DNA of 64,000 bases from Metabacillus litoralis (GCF_020524045.1 NZ_JAIVKL010000006.1:248001-312000), one strand, 5' to 3'; positions 49,631 to 60,288 are shown, counted from the first letter of the stretch. Numbers and translations: made by a program. The notes: generated by a model from the sequence alone, not told the origin.

Positions 49631-49650
49631 TTAGGAAATCGGTTTCCTAA
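49631..49650. promoter_or_regulatory. Glucan-regulon operator 7
   Basis: TTAGGAAATCGGTTTCCTAA: 8-bp perfect arms around TCGG, 20 bp before the GH5 start codon, so it would lie in the leader and block elongation or overlap the promoter. Confidence 0.68.
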
Positions 49651-49669
49651 CAAACAAGGGGGAGTTAAT

Positions 49670-52600
49670 TTGAAAAGAAAGATGCTGAAAAAGTTTACAG
49701 TTTTTATGATGATTTTTGGACTAATAGCTTCCATGCTTCCGTCTTTGGCAGCTGCTGAAGAATCTGATTATGGTAGTTTACTAGTTAATCCAGGTAAAAA
49801 ACCATCACAAGCTGGGGCGTTAAAGCTTGCTGAAATAGATGGACAAAAAACACTTACTGATAGTAGTGGTGCACCAATTCAATTGCGTGGAATGAGTACT
49901 CATGGATTGCAATGGTTCCCAGAGATTATTAATGATAATGCATTTACAGCACTATCAGAGGATTGGGGTTCAAATTTAATTCGTCTGGCAATGTATGTTG
50001 GAGAAAATGGATATGCAACAAATCCAGATGTTAAGCAAAAGTTAATCGAAGGTATTGAACTTGCAATAAAGCATGATATGTATGTCATTGTTGACTGGCA
50101 TGTTCATGCACCTGGAGATCCTAACGCTGAAGTTTATAGTGGAGCGTTGGACTTCTTTGATGAAATTTCAACTAAATATAAAGATGTTCCAAATATTATT
50201 TATGAAGTAGCTAATGAACCAAGTAGTAATAGCAATGGTGGTAATGGAGTAACGAATGATGAAGCCGGATGGCAAGCGGTAAAATCGTATGCTGAGCCTA
50301 TTATTAAAAAAATCCGTGAAAATGGCGCAGAAAACATTGTTATTGTTGGAAGTCCAAACTGGAGTCAACGCCCTGACCTAGCGGCAGATAATCCAATTGA
50401 TGATAACAACACAATGTATACAGTTCATTTCTATACAGGCTCACATCCGTCAGCAACTGATAGCAGTGATCGTGAAAATGTAATGAGTAATGCAAGATAT
50501 GCTCTTGAAAATGGAGTAGCTGTTTTTTCAACAGAATGGGGAACAAGTGAGGCTAATGGGAACAATGGTCCTTATTTGGACGAAGCTGATGAATGGATTA
50601 ATTTCTTAAATGAAAATAATATTAGTTGGTCAAATTGGTCTTTAACAAATAAAAATGAAACATCGGCAGCGTTCACACCATTTCAACTAGGAAAATCAGT
50701 TGCAACTGATCTTGATCCAGGTGCTGACAAAGTGTGGGCACCAGAAGAGTTGAGTATTTCTGGTGAGTATGTACGAGCTCGAATTAAAGGTGTTTCATAT
50801 GAACCAATCGATCGTACTAAGTTCTCAGAAGTATTATGGGATTTTAATGATGGAACATCACAAGGATTTGGAGTTAATGGTGATAGCCCTGTAAAGGATA
50901 TTACTACTACTAATCAAGGTGATGCACTTGAAATTTCAGGTTTATCTGCTAGTAAGGATATTTCTGAAGGTAATTATTGGGCCAATGTACGACTCTCAGC
51001 AGATGCTTGGGGTAAATCTGTTGATATATTAGGAGCAGAAACGCTAACTATGGATGTCATTGTTGATCAACCAACAACTGTTTCTATTGCTGCAATAACA
51101 CAAGGCCCATCAGCACCATGGGTAAACCCTGCACGTGCAATTCAAGTGAATAGTGAGGATTTTGTGGCATATGGTGACAGATATAAAGCGGTATTAACGA
51201 TAACAAAAGAAGATGCCCCTGCACTTGCGGCTATTGGAGAAAGTGCTGACAATAGCACAATGAACAATCTTATTCTTTTTGTAGGTGCTGAAAATACGGA
51301 TAGTATTTCTCTAGATAATATAACAGTAACAGGCACAATCACTGAAGTTGAGGTAATAAATGATCCTGAAGGCTTAGCAACACTTCCTTCTACATTTGAA
51401 GATGATACACGTCAAGGTTGGAAATGGAGTGGAGATTCAGGTGTTAAGACAGCATTAACGATTCAAGAAGCAAATGGATCAAAAGCTCTTTCATGGGATT
51501 TTGCTTATCCAGATGTTAAACCTTCAGATAATTGGGCATCTGCTCCACGTTTAGATTTCTGGATGGATCCATTAGCACGCGGTGATAATGATTATGTTGC
51601 ATTTGATCTTTATATGGATCCAATACGTGCATCAGAAGGTGCCATCGAGGTTAACTTAGTTTTCCAACCAGAAGCTCTTGGTTATTGGGCGCAAGCACCA
51701 AGCACATTTGAGATCAATTTAGAAGAACTAGACTCTGCAAAGAAAACATCTGATGGCTTATATCATTTTGAAGCTAAAATAGATGTGAGTTCTATCGAAA
51801 ACTTACAAGATGATACATTGCTTCGCAATATGCTACTGATTTTCGCTGATGTTGAAAGCGACTTTGGTGGAACAATGTATGTTGATAATGTGAGATTTGA
51901 AAAAGCTGATCCAGACACAGGTGGGGAAACACCAGTACCAAATCCAGGAGATGGAGAAACTCCAGCAGATCCAGATAAAGTAATTGAAGAAATGTTTGAT
52001 GTTGATGGTCTTGTGTATTCTGTGAAGAATTCTGCAAAAACAACAACAATCTCTCAAGAGGTTTTAGATCAATTACCTTTAGATTCGAAGATTGAATTAA
52101 CCTATGAATCAACAAAAGTTCAAGTACCTGTTGAAATCTTAAAGGTAGGAAAAGGCATCACATTTGATTTTGGTGAAGTATCAGCATCAATTGAAAAGAA
52201 ATCTGGAGCGATTAGTAAATTGTATGACTTTACAATCGTTGATGAAGATGGAACGAAAATTAGTAACTTCGGTAAAAATAAGGTGACGTTAATCTATACA
52301 CTTGAACCAAGTGATGTGAAAAATTGGGACAACCTTAAGGTATTCCTTTTAGATCATGATGGTAATATACAAGGTAATGAAGATATTGAAACGAAATTTA
52401 ATAAAGAAACGAACGAAGTAACAGCTTCTGTTCCTCACTTTAGTATCTATGGTGTGTTTGAATTAGCTGCAACAACTCCACCTGTTGAGCCAGGAGAGCC
52501 AGAAACACCGGCACCAGGTTCAGATGAAGAAGTTGACACACCTTCTTCAGATCCAGAAAAAGAAGAGGAAGTACCTACAGTCGAAAAAGTTAGTTCTGGT

Positions 52601-52720
52601 AAAGAACTACCTAATACGGCTACAAGCTCGTACACGAACCTATTAATCGGTAGCTTATTGTTACTTGCTGGAATAGTGGGATACTTGGTGATGAAAAGAA
52701 GAGTAAGTGTAGAAAAATAG
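49670..52720 (+). CDS. Wall-anchored GH5 endo-beta-1,4-glucanase with CBM17/28 pair
   Basis: 1016-residue surface cellulase. Signal peptide (ending LPSLAAA), then a GH5 subfamily 2 catalytic domain (about 50-360) with acid/base glutamate in YEVANEPS (near 181) and nucleophile in FSTEWGTS (near 290). Two tandem CBM17/CBM28-like modules (about 386-558 and 568-745) match the layout of Bacillus alkaline cellulases. They are followed by a linker, a beta-rich domain of unknown type (about 770-935) and an LPNTA sorting signal (980-984) with membrane helix and KRRVSVEK tail. The TTG at 49670 follows GGGGGAG; the ATG at 49682 is too distant. A palindromic operator lies 20 bp upstream. Confidence 0.92.
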   Translation: MKRKMLKKFTVFMMIFGLIASMLPSLAAAEESDYGSLLVNPGKKPSQAGALKLAEIDGQKTLTDSSGAPIQLRGMSTHGLQWFPEIINDNAFTALSEDWGSNLIRLAMYVGENGYATNPDVKQKLIEGIELAIKHDMYVIVDWHVHAPGDPNAEVYSGALDFFDEISTKYKDVPNIIYEVANEPSSNSNGGNGVTNDEAGWQAVKSYAEPIIKKIRENGAENIVIVGSPNWSQRPDLAADNPIDDNNTMYTVHFYTGSHPSATDSSDRENVMSNARYALENGVAVFSTEWGTSEANGNNGPYLDEADEWINFLNENNISWSNWSLTNKNETSAAFTPFQLGKSVATDLDPGADKVWAPEELSISGEYVRARIKGVSYEPIDRTKFSEVLWDFNDGTSQGFGVNGDSPVKDITTTNQGDALEISGLSASKDISEGNYWANVRLSADAWGKSVDILGAETLTMDVIVDQPTTVSIAAITQGPSAPWVNPARAIQVNSEDFVAYGDRYKAVLTITKEDAPALAAIGESADNSTMNNLILFVGAENTDSISLDNITVTGTITEVEVINDPEGLATLPSTFEDDTRQGWKWSGDSGVKTALTIQEANGSKALSWDFAYPDVKPSDNWASAPRLDFWMDPLARGDNDYVAFDLYMDPIRASEGAIEVNLVFQPEALGYWAQAPSTFEINLEELDSAKKTSDGLYHFEAKIDVSSIENLQDDTLLRNMLLIFADVESDFGGTMYVDNVRFEKADPDTGGETPVPNPGDGETPADPDKVIEEMFDVDGLVYSVKNSAKTTTISQEVLDQLPLDSKIELTYESTKVQVPVEILKVGKGITFDFGEVSASIEKKSGAISKLYDFTIVDEDGTKISNFGKNKVTLIYTLEPSDVKNWDNLKVFLLDHDGNIQGNEDIETKFNKETNEVTASVPHFSIYGVFELAATTPPVEPGEPETPAPGSDEEVDTPSSDPEKEEEVPTVEKVSSGKELPNTATSSYTNLLIGSLLLLAGIVGYLVMKRRVSVEK

Positions 52721-52743
52721 AAACAAGTAACATTTTAAAGTAA

Positions 52744-52925
52744 AGAGGCTGGGACAAAACTTAGTTATTAACAAAAATTTCGAACAAGGTAGTAGCTTAG
52801 CGGATGAAATATACGTAGACTCCTGCTTCCCGCGGAAAGCGAAGTATATTTCAGGAGCGACGTAACTACACCTACCACCATTGTTCGGTTCCTAATTTGT
52901 TAAAATACTTTTGTCTCAGTTTTCT
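52744..52925. repeat. Large nested hairpin after the GH5 gene
   Basis: Outer arms CTGGGACAAAA and TTTTGTCTCAG, middle arms TCGAACAA and TTGTTCGG, inner arms GAAATATAC and GTATATTTC around a short GC-rich family B-type core (CTTCCCGCGGAAAGCG). It probably ends GH5 transcription. Confidence 0.65.
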
Positions 52926-53036
52926 TATTGTTTTAAAACATGTGTAAAGCTTTTGGATTTATGATACTAAGAATTTCATTGTTGGCCAATTTTAAGAGGC
53001 TTTTGCTTTTCACACAGGTTTGCGAAAATGAAAAGC

Positions 53037-53588
53037 TCAATAATCATCATCTTCATTTTCATTTTCATTCAAAATTTCCTTCATTGTAAAGCTTAGTGCA
53101 TAATAAACATAAAGTGCTGTCATCATTGCAGGGTAACCATATCTTTCTCCATCATCACCAGGGATTAGTGGTTGACGCAGCTTTGAATCAATATGTAGAT
53201 CTGTATATTGATTTAAACTTGATTCTGCATTTTTTATTAAAGCAGAAACGCCGACTGTTTGGATTCCCTTTTCAGAAAGTTGCTTTGCGCATGAAATGGC
53301 TTCTTCATCAGTGGAACGGTATGAAAAGAGTAGGACCCGATCTTCTGGAGTAATGTCTCTTATTACACCTTTATCATCCAATAGTGATTTTGTTCTTGTT
53401 AAAGCTTCAGAACCGTTTAACGCCTCTAAAACAACTCCGTGTAGCTCTTTATGTCCGTAGATATAAATCTTTCCGTCTCCTACTAAAGCTTGAGCTAGAA
53501 GTCTAGCGCTATCTTCTATATTCATTTCTTCTTGTTCTAGTATTCGATTAAAATGCCCTGTAAGTTGTGTTGTGAAAATCTTCATCAT
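53037..53588 (-). CDS. ywjG: YwjG, DUF2529 family protein
   Basis: 183-residue conserved Bacillus protein of the DUF2529 family, with no known activity. Its fold looks like the sugar-isomerase (SIS) type: KIYIYGHKELHGVVLEAL and RVLLFSYRSTDEEAISCAKQ resemble the nucleotide-sugar binding strands of SIS domains, an inference by eye. The ATG at 53588 is preceded by AAAGGAG with about 12 nt spacing. It is found between pyrG and spo0F as in B. subtilis, transcribed away from spo0F. Confidence 0.85.
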   Translation of the reverse strand: MMKIFTTQLTGHFNRILEQEEMNIEDSARLLAQALVGDGKIYIYGHKELHGVVLEALNGSEALTRTKSLLDDKGVIRDITPEDRVLLFSYRSTDEEAISCAKQLSEKGIQTVGVSALIKNAESSLNQYTDLHIDSKLRQPLIPGDDGERYGYPAMMTALYVYYALSFTMKEILNENENEDDDY

Positions 53589-53735
53589 CGTAAGCGAAAT
53601 CTCCTTTCATTTCAACTGCTATTCGTATTATAACGAAATGAAACAAAATCTAAAAGAATCAACGTCATCGAAAGGCTTTTACCGCGGAATTACGTTAGCT
53701 AATGTGGTATTCTAAAGAAGCATTTGAGGATAAAA

Positions 53736-53765
53736 TCCGACATTTCGAGCAGAAATTGTCGACAA
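53736..53765 (-). promoter_or_regulatory. Possible Spo0A boxes upstream of spo0F
   Basis: TTGTCGACAA at 53756-53765 and, on the minus strand, TGTCGGA (53736-53742); each is within one mismatch of the 0A box TGTCGAA. Spo0A boxes control spo0F in B. subtilis. They lie about 320 bp before the gene here, which is further than expected. Confidence 0.35.
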
Positions 53766-54084
53766 AAGAATAAGGAAGAATGCAGGAAATAAAATGTAAA
53801 AGCAGAATTATTAGAAAGACGAAATACCTTTTATTATTTCTATAAAGTAATAAAGTGGAGATTCATTGATAATAATGGACGTCATTCGTTCGATTTTCTT
53901 TGAAATGGAAAAATGAATTTGTCTGCTTTACTCACTTATTTTATATAAGTATTCATTTTTATTAAGTGAACTTTTCTAATCATTATCATTATAGAGAAGG
54001 TATCTCATTTTTTGAGAAGTTACCAAGTTACTCTGTTCCTAGACTCTAGCTCAAACTACAAAAAAATAAGAGGTGTAATGAAAA

Positions 54085-54459
54085 ATGTTAAAAGAAAAAA
54101 TATTAATTGTAGATGATCAATACGGTATTCGTATTTTATTAAATGAAGTTTTCCAAAAAGAAGGATATCAAACATTTCAAGCTGCAAACGGCTTTCAAGC
54201 TTTAGAAATCGTTGAAAAACACTCCCCTGATTTAGTTTTATTAGATATGAAAATTCCTGGAATGGATGGAATTGAAATATTAAAAAGAATGAGAGTCGTT
54301 GATCAGGATATCCGTGTGATTATTATGACTGCATATGGTGAATTAGATATGATACAAGAAGCGAAAGATTTAGGGGCGCTTACTCATTTTGCTAAACCAT
54401 TTGACATTGATGAAATTCGTGGAGCTGTAAAGAAATATTTGCCAATTAGAACAAACTAG
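54085..54459 (+). CDS. spo0F: Sporulation phosphotransferase Spo0F
   Basis: 124-residue single-domain response regulator, the second member of the sporulation phosphorelay. It receives phosphate from the Kin histidine kinases and passes it to Spo0B. Phosphorylation site D54 ([12 protein letters not shown]), acidic pocket D10-D11, T82 and K104 (FAKPFD) are all in place. There is no output domain, as expected. Sequence pattern is very close to B. subtilis Spo0F. ATG at 54085 follows AGAGGTG; an ATG seven bases upstream is out of frame. Confidence 0.97.
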   Translation: MLKEKILIVDDQYGIRILLNEVFQKEGYQTFQAANGFQALEIVEKHSPDLVLLDMKIPGMDGIEILKRMRVVDQDIRVIIMTAYGELDMIQEAKDLGALTHFAKPFDIDEIRGAVKKYLPIRTN

Positions 54460-54637
54460 TAACATTATATTACCCAAATATCTGCTGAATTGTTGCCGTT
54501 TTCCGGGATTATTGGTATGCTAGTACATATGAAAAGTGATCATGCGGAATCTACATAGTCGTGATAAATTCTGGTCAAGCTAGGTATGATACTTTTCTGT
54601 ATTAGAAAAATAAGGTTTCTTAGGAGGATTTTTCGAC

Positions 54638-55495
54638 ATGCCTTTAGTTTCAATGACAGAAATGCTGAACACAGCAAAAGACAAGGGATATGCAGTAGGA
54701 CAATTTAACTTAAACAATCTTGAGTTTACTCAAGCAATCCTACAAGCAGCTGAAGAAGAAAAATCACCAGTAATTCTTGGTGTATCTGAAGGTGCTGCTC
54801 GTTACATGGGTGGTTTCACAACAGTTGTTAAAATGGTAGAAGGTTTAATGGAAGATTACAAAACAACAGTACCTGTTGCTATCCACTTAGACCATGGTTC
54901 AAGCTATGACAAATGTAAAGAAGCAATTGATGCTGGATTTACATCTGTTATGATTGATGCTTCTCATCACCCATTTGAAGAGAATATCGAAACAACGAAG
55001 CAAGTTGTTGAATATGCTCATTCTAAAGGTGTTTCTGTAGAAGCTGAGTTAGGAACAGTTGGTGGACAAGAAGATGACGTTATTGCAGAAGGCGTAATCT
55101 ACGCTGATCCTCAAGAATGTGCTGAACTTGTTAAACGTACTGGTATCGATTGCCTAGCACCTGCACTTGGATCTGTTCACGGACCATACAAAGGTGAGCC
55201 TAACTTAGGATTCAAAGAAATGGAAGAAATTGCTAACCTTACTGGTATGCCATTAGTACTTCACGGTGGTACTGGAATTCCAACAAAAGATATCCAAAAA
55301 TCAGTATCTTTTGGTACAGCTAAAATCAACGTTAACACTGAAAACCAAATTGCATCTGCTAAAGCAGTTCGCGAAGTGTTAGCTGAAAAGCCAAACGAAT
55401 ATGATCCTCGTAAATATATGGGACCAGCTCGTGACGCAATTAAAGCTACAGTTATCGGTAAAATGCGTGAATTTGGTTCTTCAAACCAAGCTTAA
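54638..55495 (+). CDS. fbaA: Class II fructose-bisphosphate aldolase
   Basis: 285-residue zinc-dependent aldolase of glycolysis and gluconeogenesis that cleaves fructose 1,6-bisphosphate into two triose phosphates. Zinc ligands are visible in [22 protein letters not shown] and LHGGTGIP; the phosphate-binding and catalytic loop ([12 protein letters not shown]) is also present. Synonymous codon use looks highly expressed (many GTA/CCA/ATC type preferred codons). The ATG at 54638 follows TTAGGAGG. The tal gene that follows it in B. subtilis is absent. Confidence 0.97.
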   Translation: MPLVSMTEMLNTAKDKGYAVGQFNLNNLEFTQAILQAAEEEKSPVILGVSEGAARYMGGFTTVVKMVEGLMEDYKTTVPVAIHLDHGSSYDKCKEAIDAGFTSVMIDASHHPFEENIETTKQVVEYAHSKGVSVEAELGTVGGQEDDVIAEGVIYADPQECAELVKRTGIDCLAPALGSVHGPYKGEPNLGFKEMEEIANLTGMPLVLHGGTGIPTKDIQKSVSFGTAKINVNTENQIASAKAVREVLAEKPNEYDPRKYMGPARDAIKATVIGKMREFGSSNQA

Positions 55496-55505
55496 TTGAT
55501 TAACA

Positions 55506-55535
55506 TTGCCGCCTTTGTCGAAAAAGGCGGTAATA
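55506..55535 (+). terminator. Hairpin after fbaA
   Basis: TTGCCGCCTTT pairs with AAAGGCGGTAA in a stable hairpin 10 bp after the stop codon; the T-run is poor. Confidence 0.6.
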
Positions 55536-56399
55536 TTCAGAATATAAAGAAAGCGCTATCAAAATATGTCGAAACACCTCGAACCTTGTTATACACTAGC
55601 TGACCACGTTTAATAGAATAATAGAAAACGGACTAGCCTATGCTTGTCCGTTTTGAAATTTCAGCTTAGTAATTGAAATATGCCTTTCATGTGAAGAGGG
55701 AGTATGACATACTCTTATACTTACCACTATAAATGATCTAGTCTCCTATAAATCAAAAAAATCCAATTGGTATGATAAAACTTATCGTAAAACGTTGTTG
55801 TCCTGCTTAATAGATGGTTTAATAATAAGAGAGGCTTTTTGATTACAATGTGATATCATTAACGAAATTATATGATCCAAATGAATAGTCCTCCGTTTAA
55901 TTAGCTCTTAAGGTTAAGATATTTTAAAATGGTACAAATTTAGTTTTCGTACATTCGCATTTTCTTTTATAAACTTTATGACAAAGATATGTATTGACGA
56001 TGCTTTAAAAGGAAATAAAAGAGATAAACAGCTTGTTTGATTTTTGTATCACTAGTAGTTGAACCTAGTTGATTTAAGAAGTGAAAATACTTGGTGTCTA
56101 GTTTTAGCCGCCGTAGGCTAGAAAATAGGTGTTTATCCGTTAAGGAAAGAAGCGCCTTCTGTTCCTATTAGCCTTATGCATGTCATCTGTTGCTTATCTT
56201 GATATAACGATACAAGCAGAACGGTATTTCTAATTTTATTTTAAATAAAAATTTGTTGACAAGTGATGTTTTATTCGGAAAACATGATGGTTTAAAAAGT
56301 AGAAGCATGTTTCGTGTCATTCCATTACATAAAGATGTGAAAAATTAACGAAATAGCTCACCCTCAATGTTCCTTCCGCAAAGTCAACTTCATTAGAAG
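55536..56399. other. Non-coding gap where B. subtilis carries tal
   Basis: About 860 bp without a gene or recognisable gene remnant. It contains a small hairpin with arms AAAACGGAC and GTCCGTTTT (55625-55653), and a diverged family C repeat (56092-56205). Confidence 0.6.
56092..56205. repeat. Degenerate family C repeat
   Basis: Begins GTGTCTAGTTTTAGCCG and ends near CCTTATGCATGTC, matching the segment order of the 124-bp unit before rpmE, much decayed. Confidence 0.45.
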
Positions 56400-56409
56400 G
56401 GAGACTATT

Positions 56410-57699
56410 ATGGAAAAATTAAAAATAGCTGGTGGAGATTTACTTAAAGGTACAGTAAATATTAGTGGAGCAAAAAATAGTGCAGTAGCATTAATTCCTG
56501 CAACGATATTAGCAGAATCTCCTGTAATAATAGAAGGTCTACCGAATATTTCTGATGTAAATATCCTTGGTGATTTGTTAGAGGAGATTGGAGGTAAGGT
56601 AAAGTTAACCAACAATGAAATGATGGTTGATCCTTCCAATATGATCTCAATGCCTCTTCCAAACGGCAAAGTTAAAAAGCTTAGAGCATCTTATTACTTA
56701 ATGGGTGCCATGTTAGGTCGATTTAAAAAGGCAGTCATTGGTTTACCTGGTGGTTGTCATCTAGGGCCACGTCCAATAGACCAGCATATAAAAGGGTTTG
56801 AAGCTCTAGGGGCGAAAGTAACGAATGAGCAAGGGGCAATCTATTTACGTGCAGATGAACTTAAGGGAGCACGAATTTATCTAGATGTTGTCAGTGTTGG
56901 AGCAACAATTAATATCATGCTTGCTGCTGTTTTAGCAAAAGGTAGAACAATTATTGAAAATGCAGCTAAAGAGCCTGAAATCATTGATGTTGCGACATTA
57001 CTAACAAGCATGGGTGCAAAGATCAAAGGTGCTGGAACGGATGAAATCAGAATTGATGGTGTGGAGAAACTTAATGGTTGTCGCCACTCAATCATTCCTG
57101 ATCGAATTGAAGCTGGTACTTACATGATTATAGGTGCTGCAATGGGCAAAGAAGTTATGATTGATAACGTGATTCCACTTCACTTAGAGTCTTTAATAGC
57201 AAAACTAAGAGAAACGGGTCTTCATATTGAAACAAGTAATGATCAAATATTAATTGTAGGTGGTCAAAAAGAGTTGAAATCAGTGGATATTAAAACTCTC
57301 GTTTATCCAGGTTTTCCTACTGATTTACAACAGCCTTTTACTTCTTTCTTAACAAAAACAACTGGTACAAGTGTTGTTACAGACACAATTTATTCTGCTC
57401 GATTTAAGCATATTGATGAATTGAGAAGAATGGGTGCTTCGATTAAAGTTGAAGGAAGATCTGCTATTGTTTCTGGTCCAACGATGTTGCAAGGAGCTAG
57501 GGTGAAAGCAAGTGATTTACGTGCTGGAGCGGCATTAGTTTGTGCAGGATTGATGGCAGATGGAGTAACTGAAATTACAGGACTAGAACATATTGATAGA
57601 GGGTATAGTCAGTTAGAGGAGAAACTAACAGGGCTCGGAGCAACAATCTGGCGTGAGAAATTAACTGAAAAAGAAATTGAACAATTACAAAATTCTTAA
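56410..57699 (+). CDS. murA: UDP-GlcNAc 1-carboxyvinyltransferase (MurZ type)
   Basis: 429-residue enolpyruvyl transferase, the first committed step of peptidoglycan precursor synthesis, joining phosphoenolpyruvate to UDP-N-acetylglucosamine. The active-site cysteine is C116 ([10 protein letters not shown]), and the substrate-binding GAKNSA motif is at the N-terminus. Its place between fbaA and rho identifies it as the second Bacillus paralogue (MurZ/MurAB) rather than MurAA. C116 is the residue attacked by fosfomycin in this family. ATG at 56410 follows AAGGGAG. Confidence 0.94.
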   Translation: MEKLKIAGGDLLKGTVNISGAKNSAVALIPATILAESPVIIEGLPNISDVNILGDLLEEIGGKVKLTNNEMMVDPSNMISMPLPNGKVKKLRASYYLMGAMLGRFKKAVIGLPGGCHLGPRPIDQHIKGFEALGAKVTNEQGAIYLRADELKGARIYLDVVSVGATINIMLAAVLAKGRTIIENAAKEPEIIDVATLLTSMGAKIKGAGTDEIRIDGVEKLNGCRHSIIPDRIEAGTYMIIGAAMGKEVMIDNVIPLHLESLIAKLRETGLHIETSNDQILIVGGQKELKSVDIKTLVYPGFPTDLQQPFTSFLTKTTGTSVVTDTIYSARFKHIDELRRMGASIKVEGRSAIVSGPTMLQGARVKASDLRAGAALVCAGLMADGVTEITGLEHIDRGYSQLEEKLTGLGATIWREKLTEKEIEQLQNS

Positions 57700-57716
57700 A
57701 AAAACTAAGTGAAATG

Positions 57717-57749
57717 CAGCCACTTGGGGGTATTTCCTCAAGTGGTTGA
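57717..57749 (+). terminator. Hairpin after murA
   Basis: AGCCACTTG pairs with CAAGTGGTT around a loop of about 13 nt. T-run is weak. Confidence 0.6.
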
Positions 57750-58103
57750 TGATGAACTTATTTGTAGTGAGATAAGATTATAGAAAAATAACTTTGACTT
57801 AATCTCAATTTCTTCAAAAGAAAGCCTCAAACTTCTAATGTATTTTCCAAAAATGATTGATTAAAAGAGCAAAATAGGGTAAAAATAAAGAGTGCTGCAT
57901 TGAACGAATAGCTGCAAAATCTACTTCAAGCTCACCTTCATTCCTTCTCTATCCTTATGTACTGGTTTTTATCTTCATTTGATTACAACATGTGAAACTT
58001 CAAATAAGCTGCTAACTAGACAAATTCTCATAGTTGAAATTGAGTTTGAAATTGATAATAGAAAATTTTATTAAAATTGAAAATGAAAAAGAGTGGTGTT
58101 TTT
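57750..58103. other. Non-coding gap where B. subtilis carries glpX
   Basis: About 350 bp without a gene. It contains the promoter and leader of rho; no clear hexamers were chosen and no glpX remnant is seen. Confidence 0.5.
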
Positions 58104-59375
58104 ATGAATCAGGTTTCAATTTCTTCATTAGAACATTTGAAATTGAAAGAATTGTACGAACTTGCGCGTCAATATAAGGTATCATATTACAGCAAGTTAA
58201 CGAAAAAAGAGTTAATATTTGCTATTTTGAAGGCAAATGCAGAACAAGAAGATCTTTTATTTATGGAAGGTGTTCTTGAAATTATTCAGTCTGAAGGCTT
58301 TGGTTTTCTAAGACCAATCAACTATTCTCCTAGCTCTGAGGATATTTATATTTCAGCTTCACAAATTCGACGTTTTGACTTAAGAAATGGTGACAAAGTT
58401 TCTGGTAAGGTTAGACCGCCAAAAGAAAATGAACGTTACTATGGCTTACTGCATGTGGAAGCTGTTAATGGTGAAGATCCTGAAACAGCAAAGGAACGAG
58501 TTCACTTCCCAGCACTAACTCCTCTATATCCAGATAGACAAATTTTTCTAGAAACAAAATCAAATAATTTATCTACAAGAATCATGGATCTTATTGCGCC
58601 AGTTGGATTTGGACAACGTGGTCTAATCGTTGCACCTCCTAAAGCAGGAAAAACAATGCTATTAAAAGAGATTGCAAATAGTGTGACAACAAATAATCCT
58701 GATGCAGAACTTATCGTATTATTAATCGATGAAAGACCAGAGGAAGTAACAGATATTGAGCGCTCTGTAGCTGGAGACGTTGTTAGCTCAACATTTGATG
58801 AAGTTCCTGAAAACCATATTAAAGTGGCAGAGCTAGTACTTGAGCGTGCAATGCGCCTTGTTGAACATAAGAAAGATGTTATTATCTTAATGGACAGTAT
58901 TACTCGTTTAGCACGTGCTTATAACTTGGTTATCCCACCAAGTGGACGTACTTTATCTGGTGGTATTGATCCTGCAGCATTCCATCGTCCAAAGCGATTC
59001 TTCGGGGCAGCTCGTAATATTGAAGAGGGTGGAAGTTTAACCATTCTAGCTACTGCATTAATTGATACTGGATCACGTATGGACGATGTTATTTATGAAG
59101 AATTCAAAGGTACAGGTAATATGGAACTGCATCTTGATCGCTCTCTTGCTGAAAAACGTATTTTCCCTGCAATTGATATTCGTCGTTCTGGAACAAGAAA
59201 AGAAGAGCTTCTTATTCCTAAAGACCATTTAGAAAAACTATGGGCTATTCGTAAATCAATGACAGATTCTCCTGATTTTGTTGAAAAGTTCTTCAGAAAA
59301 CTTCGTCAAACAAAATCAAATGAAGAATTCTTTAGTAACTTAGATGCTGAGATGAAGACTGCAAGAAATCGCTAG
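58104..59375 (+). CDS. rho: Transcription termination factor Rho
   Basis: 423-residue hexameric RNA helicase that ends transcription. The N-terminal Rho domain ([20 protein letters not shown]) and cold-shock-like RNA-binding domain with GFGFLRP are followed by the RecA-type ATPase with P-loop [11 protein letters not shown] near residue 180 and Walker [17 protein letters not shown]. The open frame extends to a TTG at 58077, but the ATG at 58104 aligns with the known Bacillus N-terminus. Its ribosome binding site is weak (GAGTGGTG). Confidence 0.96.
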   Translation: MNQVSISSLEHLKLKELYELARQYKVSYYSKLTKKELIFAILKANAEQEDLLFMEGVLEIIQSEGFGFLRPINYSPSSEDIYISASQIRRFDLRNGDKVSGKVRPPKENERYYGLLHVEAVNGEDPETAKERVHFPALTPLYPDRQIFLETKSNNLSTRIMDLIAPVGFGQRGLIVAPPKAGKTMLLKEIANSVTTNNPDAELIVLLIDERPEEVTDIERSVAGDVVSSTFDEVPENHIKVAELVLERAMRLVEHKKDVIILMDSITRLARAYNLVIPPSGRTLSGGIDPAAFHRPKRFFGAARNIEEGGSLTILATALIDTGSRMDDVIYEEFKGTGNMELHLDRSLAEKRIFPAIDIRRSGTRKEELLIPKDHLEKLWAIRKSMTDSPDFVEKFFRKLRQTKSNEEFFSNLDAEMKTARNR

Positions 59376-59410
59376 AATTGGTAGTGAAGGTTAGGGCTTC
59401 CTCAGCCATC

Positions 59411-59705
59411 TTGCCTTATGCTTGTCGGAGCTGAACAGGCGCTTTCGCTTTTCTATTGTCCAGCTACAGCGCCTAGCCCCTCGAGGTCAAAAGTCAATCT
59501 GCCGAGAAGGTTAAAGAACAACCTTCTAGCCAACTTGCCTTATGCTTGTCGGGGCTGAACAGGCGCTTTCGCTTTTCTATTGTCCAGCTACAGCGCCTAG
59601 CCCCTCGAGGTCATAAGTCAATCTGTCCAGAAGGTTAAAGAACAACCTTCTAGCCATCTTGCCTTATGCTTGTCGGAGCTGAACAGGCGCTTTCGCTTTT
59701 CTAGT
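59411..59705 (+). repeat. Family C tandem array, 124-bp period
   Basis: Units start TTGCCTTATGCTTGTCGG at 59411, 59535 and 59659, exactly 124 bp apart; the third unit is partial (about 47 bp). Units one and two differ by only a few bases. It lies between rho and rpmE. Related copies are at 11486-11690 (reverse), 16475 and 56092. Confidence 0.93.
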
Positions 59706-59721
59706 AATATTTAACTTCAGC

Positions 59722-59750
59722 TTGCATTTGGTCTTGGCACTTGTTATAAT
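59722..59750 (+). promoter_or_regulatory. Promoter of rpmE
   Basis: TTGCAT (59722-59727), 17-bp spacer, TATAAT (59745-59750) preceded by TG (extended -10). Confidence 0.7.
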
Positions 59751-59849
59751 TTGTTCATGTGCTTTTCTAGATTTGATTTGTCATTTGGACGAGTCAGCTA
59801 GATATCTAACTCTGTTTCAGATGATTCAGGGCGGAAGGAGATGAAAAGA

Positions 59850-60062
59850 ATGAAAACAGCAATTCACCCAAACTTTAATAAGGTTATGGTTAAATGTGCA
59901 TGTGGTAACGAATTCGAAACTGGTTCTACTAACAAAGAGATCCGTGTTGAGGTTTGTTCTGAGTGCCACCCATTCTACACAGGACGTCAGAAATTTGCGG
60001 ATGCAGGTGGACGTGTAGATAAATTCAACAAAAAATACGGCATTAAGTCACAACAACAATAA
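59850..60062 (+). CDS. rpmE: 50S ribosomal protein L31 (zinc type)
   Basis: 70-residue ribosomal protein L31 of the large subunit, in the zinc-containing (C+) form. The CxC pair (KCACGNEF) and the CxxC pair ([11 protein letters not shown]) are the Zn ligands. The C- form, YtiA, replaces this under zinc starvation in B. subtilis. An ATG at 59841 overlaps the AAGGAG site, so the ATG at 59850 (9-nt spacing) is used and gives MKTAIHPNF as in other Bacillus. C-terminal KSQQQ extends slightly beyond the 66-residue B. subtilis protein. Confidence 0.95.
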   Translation: MKTAIHPNFNKVMVKCACGNEFETGSTNKEIRVEVCSECHPFYTGRQKFADAGGRVDKFNKKYGIKSQQQ

Positions 60063-60072
60063 TGCTTCTTTC

Positions 60073-60110
60073 AAACAGGCAAGACGAAACTGCTCTTGCC
60101 TGTTTTTTCA
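60073..60110 (+). terminator. Terminator of rpmE
   Basis: AAACAGGCAAGA pairs with TCTTGCCTGTTT, followed by T residues. Confidence 0.92.
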
Positions 60111-60288
60111 CGCCTATTTTACCAATTTAAGCATATCCTACATAGTATCGTAGGCTATTTTTGACAAACATTATCATGTGTTCCATGTTCATATAAAACA
60201 AAAAAAGATATAAGTGATTGTACCTTTGTAAGTGGTACGATCAAATGACTCCGTGAAGTGAAGAAAACGACGAAGGGAGAGCCGTTTC

